DNA from: Limnanthes douglasii subsp. nivea
Taxonomy: Eukaryota > Streptophyta > Magnoliopsida > Brassicales > Limnanthaceae
Assembly (NCBI GenBank): GCA_036936605.1
Contig: JAUPFV010000002.1
Coordinates: 322,044,893-322,108,892, forward strand
Reading direction: 5' to 3'
Length of the DNA stretch: 64,000 bases
The notes under the pieces: model-generated
The model's input: only the letters and a program-made list of their open reading frames with translations
What the model was told of the DNA's origin: nothing
Database searches by the model: none
Made by a program: the position numbers and the translations under genes
Part shown: one piece after another, positions 61,049 through 64,000 of the stretch
Numbering within the stretch: the first letter of the stretch is position 1
How the letters are laid out: every line of letters begins with the position of its first letter

Positions 61049-61742
61049 GTATCGAAGTTACAATTGATAAGGTTTTCATTTGCTTAGGTAAATTGATAGA
61101 GAGAAATCTTAGAGAGAGAAAATACTTTATAGTTTTTAGAGAGGAAAACACAAGTACAAAATGAGTTTCAAGTAAAAAATGTTCAAACTTTGTATTAAAT
61201 TTGTTTGGTCCTTTATATAGAGGAGCCAAGACTTAGTTAAATAACTGAATATGTTACAAAACGGGTTAATTGCTATTTAGTCCTTACAAATTATGTAAAG
61301 TCACAATAGCTTCCTAAAACTTACATCATTCATAAATTAAAGACAAAACTTACACTAATTATAATCAAGCTCCTAAATTTACATTACTTATAAATTAAAT
61401 CCTAAAAACAAGCAAACTATTTGAGGCTAATGTCTTCGAATAACAGATCTATGATCATAAAAATAAGTATTCGAAACCATTAACTTGAATTAAGATTCGA
61501 AGCGTATATATGATATCAAAATTATAAACTCTTAAAACCAAATTAATATTAATGATATATTCGAGGCCACAGTCAAATAACCTTTGAATAATAACCAAAA
61601 GATTCGATGTAATTGCCTTCGAATAATTTCTAAACAAAAATCGATGTAATTTGCCTTTGACATATTGCTTAGGTTTTCCCCATTCGAATGTAACGGTTAT
61701 ATGCATAACAGTTACATTCAATCGGTGAAGTAAATCTGACAA
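61049..61742. other. Non-coding stretch, LTR- or promoter-like on minus strand
   Basis: The minus strand carries a TATATAAAGG box (complement near 61214), then a CT-rich leader (complement of GAGAGAAATCTTAGAGAGAG, 61099-61118), typical of plant LTR U3-R-U5 or a promoter with 5' UTR. No LTR ends, PBS or adjacent minus-strand coding sequence were found. The part 61260-61742 is AT-rich without recognisable content. Confidence 0.35.
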
Positions 61743-61831
61743 GTGTCAAACATCAAAGCCACCCAGCGATTCGTATTCCAACCTACCATAAAATGGGTTT
61801 GTCCATCTTCACACGTTTTCACCTACTTTTG

Positions 61832-61839
61832 TATAAATA
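61832..61839 (+). promoter_or_regulatory. TATA box candidate for downstream ORF
   Basis: TATAAATA lies about 170 bp before the ATG at 62004. A plant-like leader lies between them (TCATTTCAACTC, then ACACTCTAGAGAGAAATCAG). Inference from position only. Confidence 0.4.
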
Positions 61840-62003
61840 CCATTCATTTTTCATTTCAACTCTTTTTAGACACAAACACTCTAGAGAGAAATCAGAGCTT
61901 TAGGCTACCTTCAACTGCTCCTCCTCTATTCCCAGAATTCTCACTGCCAAACTCAAATTTTCCGATCAATCTTCATCTTTCCCGATCAATCCATTCCTAG
62001 TTT

Positions 62004-63221
62004 ATGAAAAAGAAACCGATAACCAAAAAGTCAAAGGTCATTTTACCCAAAACAGCAGAATCTTCTGATATTGATGGCAATCTGGTGTTCGGTTCTTACG
62101 ACTACTTTTGTATAACACAAAGAGCCGAAGAGTATCGAAGAGCAGGTTTAATTTTTAGTGGCCCAATTGGAACTACGATTGAGACATTTCCCTACGGTAA
62201 CTTCGATCCTACCAAAGTTCCAAAACTTTCTCATACTCCTAATATCGAAAAAAAATCATCATATAAAATTTTTGGCCCAAAAACCCCTCGAACATCTTCT
62301 ACTCAAAGCAACGTTTCTCCTCTGAAAATAAAAACAAATAAACCATCCTCACCAAAAAATTCTTCGTCCAAACCTAAAAAGACCTTAATCGCAATGGGAG
62401 ATGAATTCACAATAATTCAAACTACATCTCTTTCAAAAATCACCACCACCAATCCTTCTCAAAGAGAAATATCAGACGAAGGAATTCGACATGCAATTCC
62501 TCTGTCAGAAGAAAACATTCCCTCTTCTCAAGATCCTCAAGAAGGTATCTCGAAAGCCAATGAAGTTATTCAGAAGCTACTAAATCCGATGTTGAAGCCG
62601 AATCTCAAGAGGAAGTTGATGTATGTTCTGTTTCCGAGGAGGAAATGGTGAAAATTGGGAGAAATCTAAGAAACCTCGAGAGAAAATATATTATCGCCTT
62701 GAAAAAGGTTTGATGCATATATTATAAAGAAAGCCAAGCCTCTTTTCTCAAGAATCAATGAGGAATGGAAGATTACATCACCCTTCGAATACCAACAGAA
62801 GGAGAAACTCCCCTTGACTGGAAGGATGACGAGTTGGTAGTTTATCCAGAAATCATCAACTGGGGTCTTCGATTTCCACTAGATCCAATGATCGTGGAGT
62901 ACTTCGAAACTCTCACCTTGTGCCCTACCCAAGTAACTCAAAATCAGTAGTTCACCTTAATGTCAGTGATCATGGCATATCGCCTCTCCGAAAGCCTGAT
63001 CAACATCAAGGACTTTATTTCACTTACTCAGGTCTCCAAAGGTCCGAAGCTCTCATTCTATTATCTTACAATGATGGATGATCTTAAAATCATCGACGAT
63101 ATTTTGGAAGCTGACAAGTTCTGGAAACAAAGGTTTGTTTTCATCTCGGGAGCTTGGGAGAATGGCAAACCAATTTCCGAAGGCAATCCTTCGAAGTTAA
63201 ATAAGGTATGGAGAAGCAATC
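62004..63221 (+). pseudogene. Gypsy ORF1 / PF04195-like protein, exon 1 (degraded)
   Basis: The ATG at 62004 starts a Lys/Ser/Pro-rich 215-codon stretch ('MKKKPITKKSKVILPKTAES'). After a frame change near 62600-62765 the frame gives 'WKDDELVVYPEIINWGLRFP', 'DPMIVEYFETLTLCPTQVTQ', a TAG at 62948-62950, then 'LMSVIMAYRLSESLINIKDF' and 'FWKQRFVFISGAWENGKP'. The pattern GLRFPL.P......L.L.P.Q...N followed by W..RF.F..G.WE resembles the N-terminal domain called putative gypsy type transposon (PF04195), found in plant gypsy ORF1/gag-associated proteins. It could alternatively be a host plant mobile-domain relative. A profile search is needed. Two lesions make it a likely pseudogene. Confidence 0.55.
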
Positions 63222-63317
63222 GTAAGTTCTTTAAAAAATTATTTCTTCCTTAATTTTAATTTTTAATACATCTTTCCTTTCCTTTATCTAACACTTTATT
63301 TTGTTTTCTTATACCAG
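63222..63317 (+). other. Probable 96-bp spliceosomal intron
   Basis: The 5' site is C|GTAAGT at 63222. The interior is T-rich and the 3' site is TTTTCTTATACCAG at 63317. Joining the flanks keeps phase and yields 'ISKRYSNRRETAKVIFQKLV'. Unspliced, the frame stops within 11 codons (TAA at 63250). Confidence 0.6.
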
Positions 63318-64000
63318 AAATTTCGAAGCGCTACTCCAATCGTCGAGAAACAGCTAAGGTGATATTCCAAAAATTGGTTGTCTGGGCTGAAAAATAATGG
63401 AATAACGCCTTCCATGCCGCCTTCTATCCCATTAACTTCCTTCAATGCCATAATTTTCCGATCACAGAAGGTGGGCTGCCTCCCAAATATTTATCTTCTG
63501 ACCCAGATCCGAAGCTCCTTGTCCTTTGAATTCCACAATTCAAAACAGATCAGACAACCATCTGCCTAAAAAGAATAAAGAAAAAATCATCAAAAAGAAG
63601 AAAGGCAAAAAGGAAGTTAGGACGTCTGGTGCTACCCTTCCACACTCACAAAACCGAAGCGTAAATAACGCAAAGTTGCTGAACAACCTCTTTCACCCAT
63701 CGAAGAGGAAGAAAATCAAGAGAAGTCATCGAAAAAGAAGAAAAAATCTTCTGATTCCCTCGAAAAGAAGAAGAAACAAAAAAAAATCACTTCATACAAA
63801 TTAATCGATGAGCCTGAAGACGATATTGTTGAAACCCAGCAACAACAACACTCCTTAAATCCTCCAACCGAAGATCATTCCTCGCAAGAACATCCTGTGA
63901 TTGTCATCGATGATTTTTCTCCTACTATTTACCATCGTCCCACAAGCTTCGACCCAGATATGTTCATTGATTTTGAAAACACAGAAGCACTTGTTGGCGA
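63318..64000 (+). pseudogene. Gypsy ORF1-like protein, exon 2 (runs off window)
   Basis: In the spliced frame: 'RYSNRRETAKVIFQKLVVWA', a TAA at 63395-63397, then in the same frame 'NNAFHAAFYPINFLQCHNFP' and 'GGLPPKYLSSDPDPK', a TGA near 63527, then frame changes through a Lys-rich region. From 63669 to the window end the frame is open (over 110 codons): Lys/Glu-rich, then 'YKLIDEPEDDIVETQQQQHS' and 'VIVIDDFSPTIYHRPTSFDP'. The charged, low-complexity linker after a conserved domain fits gypsy ORF1/gag proteins. The 3' end is outside the window. Confidence 0.5.

Noticed and set aside
1..64000. Defence island, toxin-antitoxin, phage or other bacterial-type system
   Set aside because: No bacterial gene organisation; content is plant retrotransposon remains with introns, LTRs and tRNA-primed sites.
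1..64000. Endogenous pararetrovirus (caulimovirid) sequence
   Set aside because: Every RT seen is in copia order with copia RNase H, or in gypsy order with integrase; no movement-protein or coat-protein motifs found.

Overview
The window is repeat-dense, strongly AT-rich eukaryotic nuclear DNA, almost certainly from a flowering plant. Evidence: plant Ty1-copia and Ty3-gypsy retrotransposon remains fill most of it; primer-binding sites match the plant element types (TGGTATCAGAGC, initiator-Met tRNA, for copia; TTGGCGACC and TTGGTGTCG types for gypsy); a tRNA-derived SINE closely resembles the plant Au SINE; and two LTR/TRIM insertions carry 5-bp target duplications. I see no intact single-copy host gene, no rRNA, no functional tRNA, no CRISPR array and no bacterial-type operon.

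Layout. 1-1145: 3' end of a decayed copia element with its LTR. 1184-1760: LTR-like repeat 'S', found again at 50816-51330. 1834-10002: first copy (C1) of a large repeat family, here called R. R contains a decayed gypsy (Athila/Tat-like) gag and, further along, a copia RT/RNase H fragment lying between two LTRs that point in opposite directions. C1 also carries a precisely inserted SINE. 11152-11448: a 143-bp tandem repeat. 11465-16656: minus-strand gypsy pseudogene (LTR, PBS, gag, protease, RT, RNase H, start of integrase). 16657-17920: another R fragment (C7). 17930-20265: plus-strand gypsy remnant with PBS and gag.

21398-50460 is a block of R copies built by nested tandem duplication. A 4.72-kb duplication made C2 and C3. 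A later duplication of about 12.0 kb (23711-35703 copied as 35704-47699) made C4 and C5 and doubled an unidentified segment 'U'. A diverged R copy (C6) follows.

51798-61048 is a copia nest. A 5'-truncated copia element (51798-54554) lies next to another copia element whose RT is interrupted by a 517-bp TRIM-like LTR element. The TRIM-like element is itself interrupted by a complete 4.58-kb copia element (54842-59419) on the minus strand, with 256-bp LTRs and a perfect ATGAC target duplication. 61832-64000 (running off the end) holds a degraded intron-containing ORF resembling the N-terminal 'putative gypsy type transposon' domain.

Nearly everything coding is dead: stops, frameshifts and altered catalytic residues are common. 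The value of the window is structural: the order of nested insertions and duplications can be read from target duplications, empty sites and junctions. All similarity statements are by eye; no alignment or database search was run.
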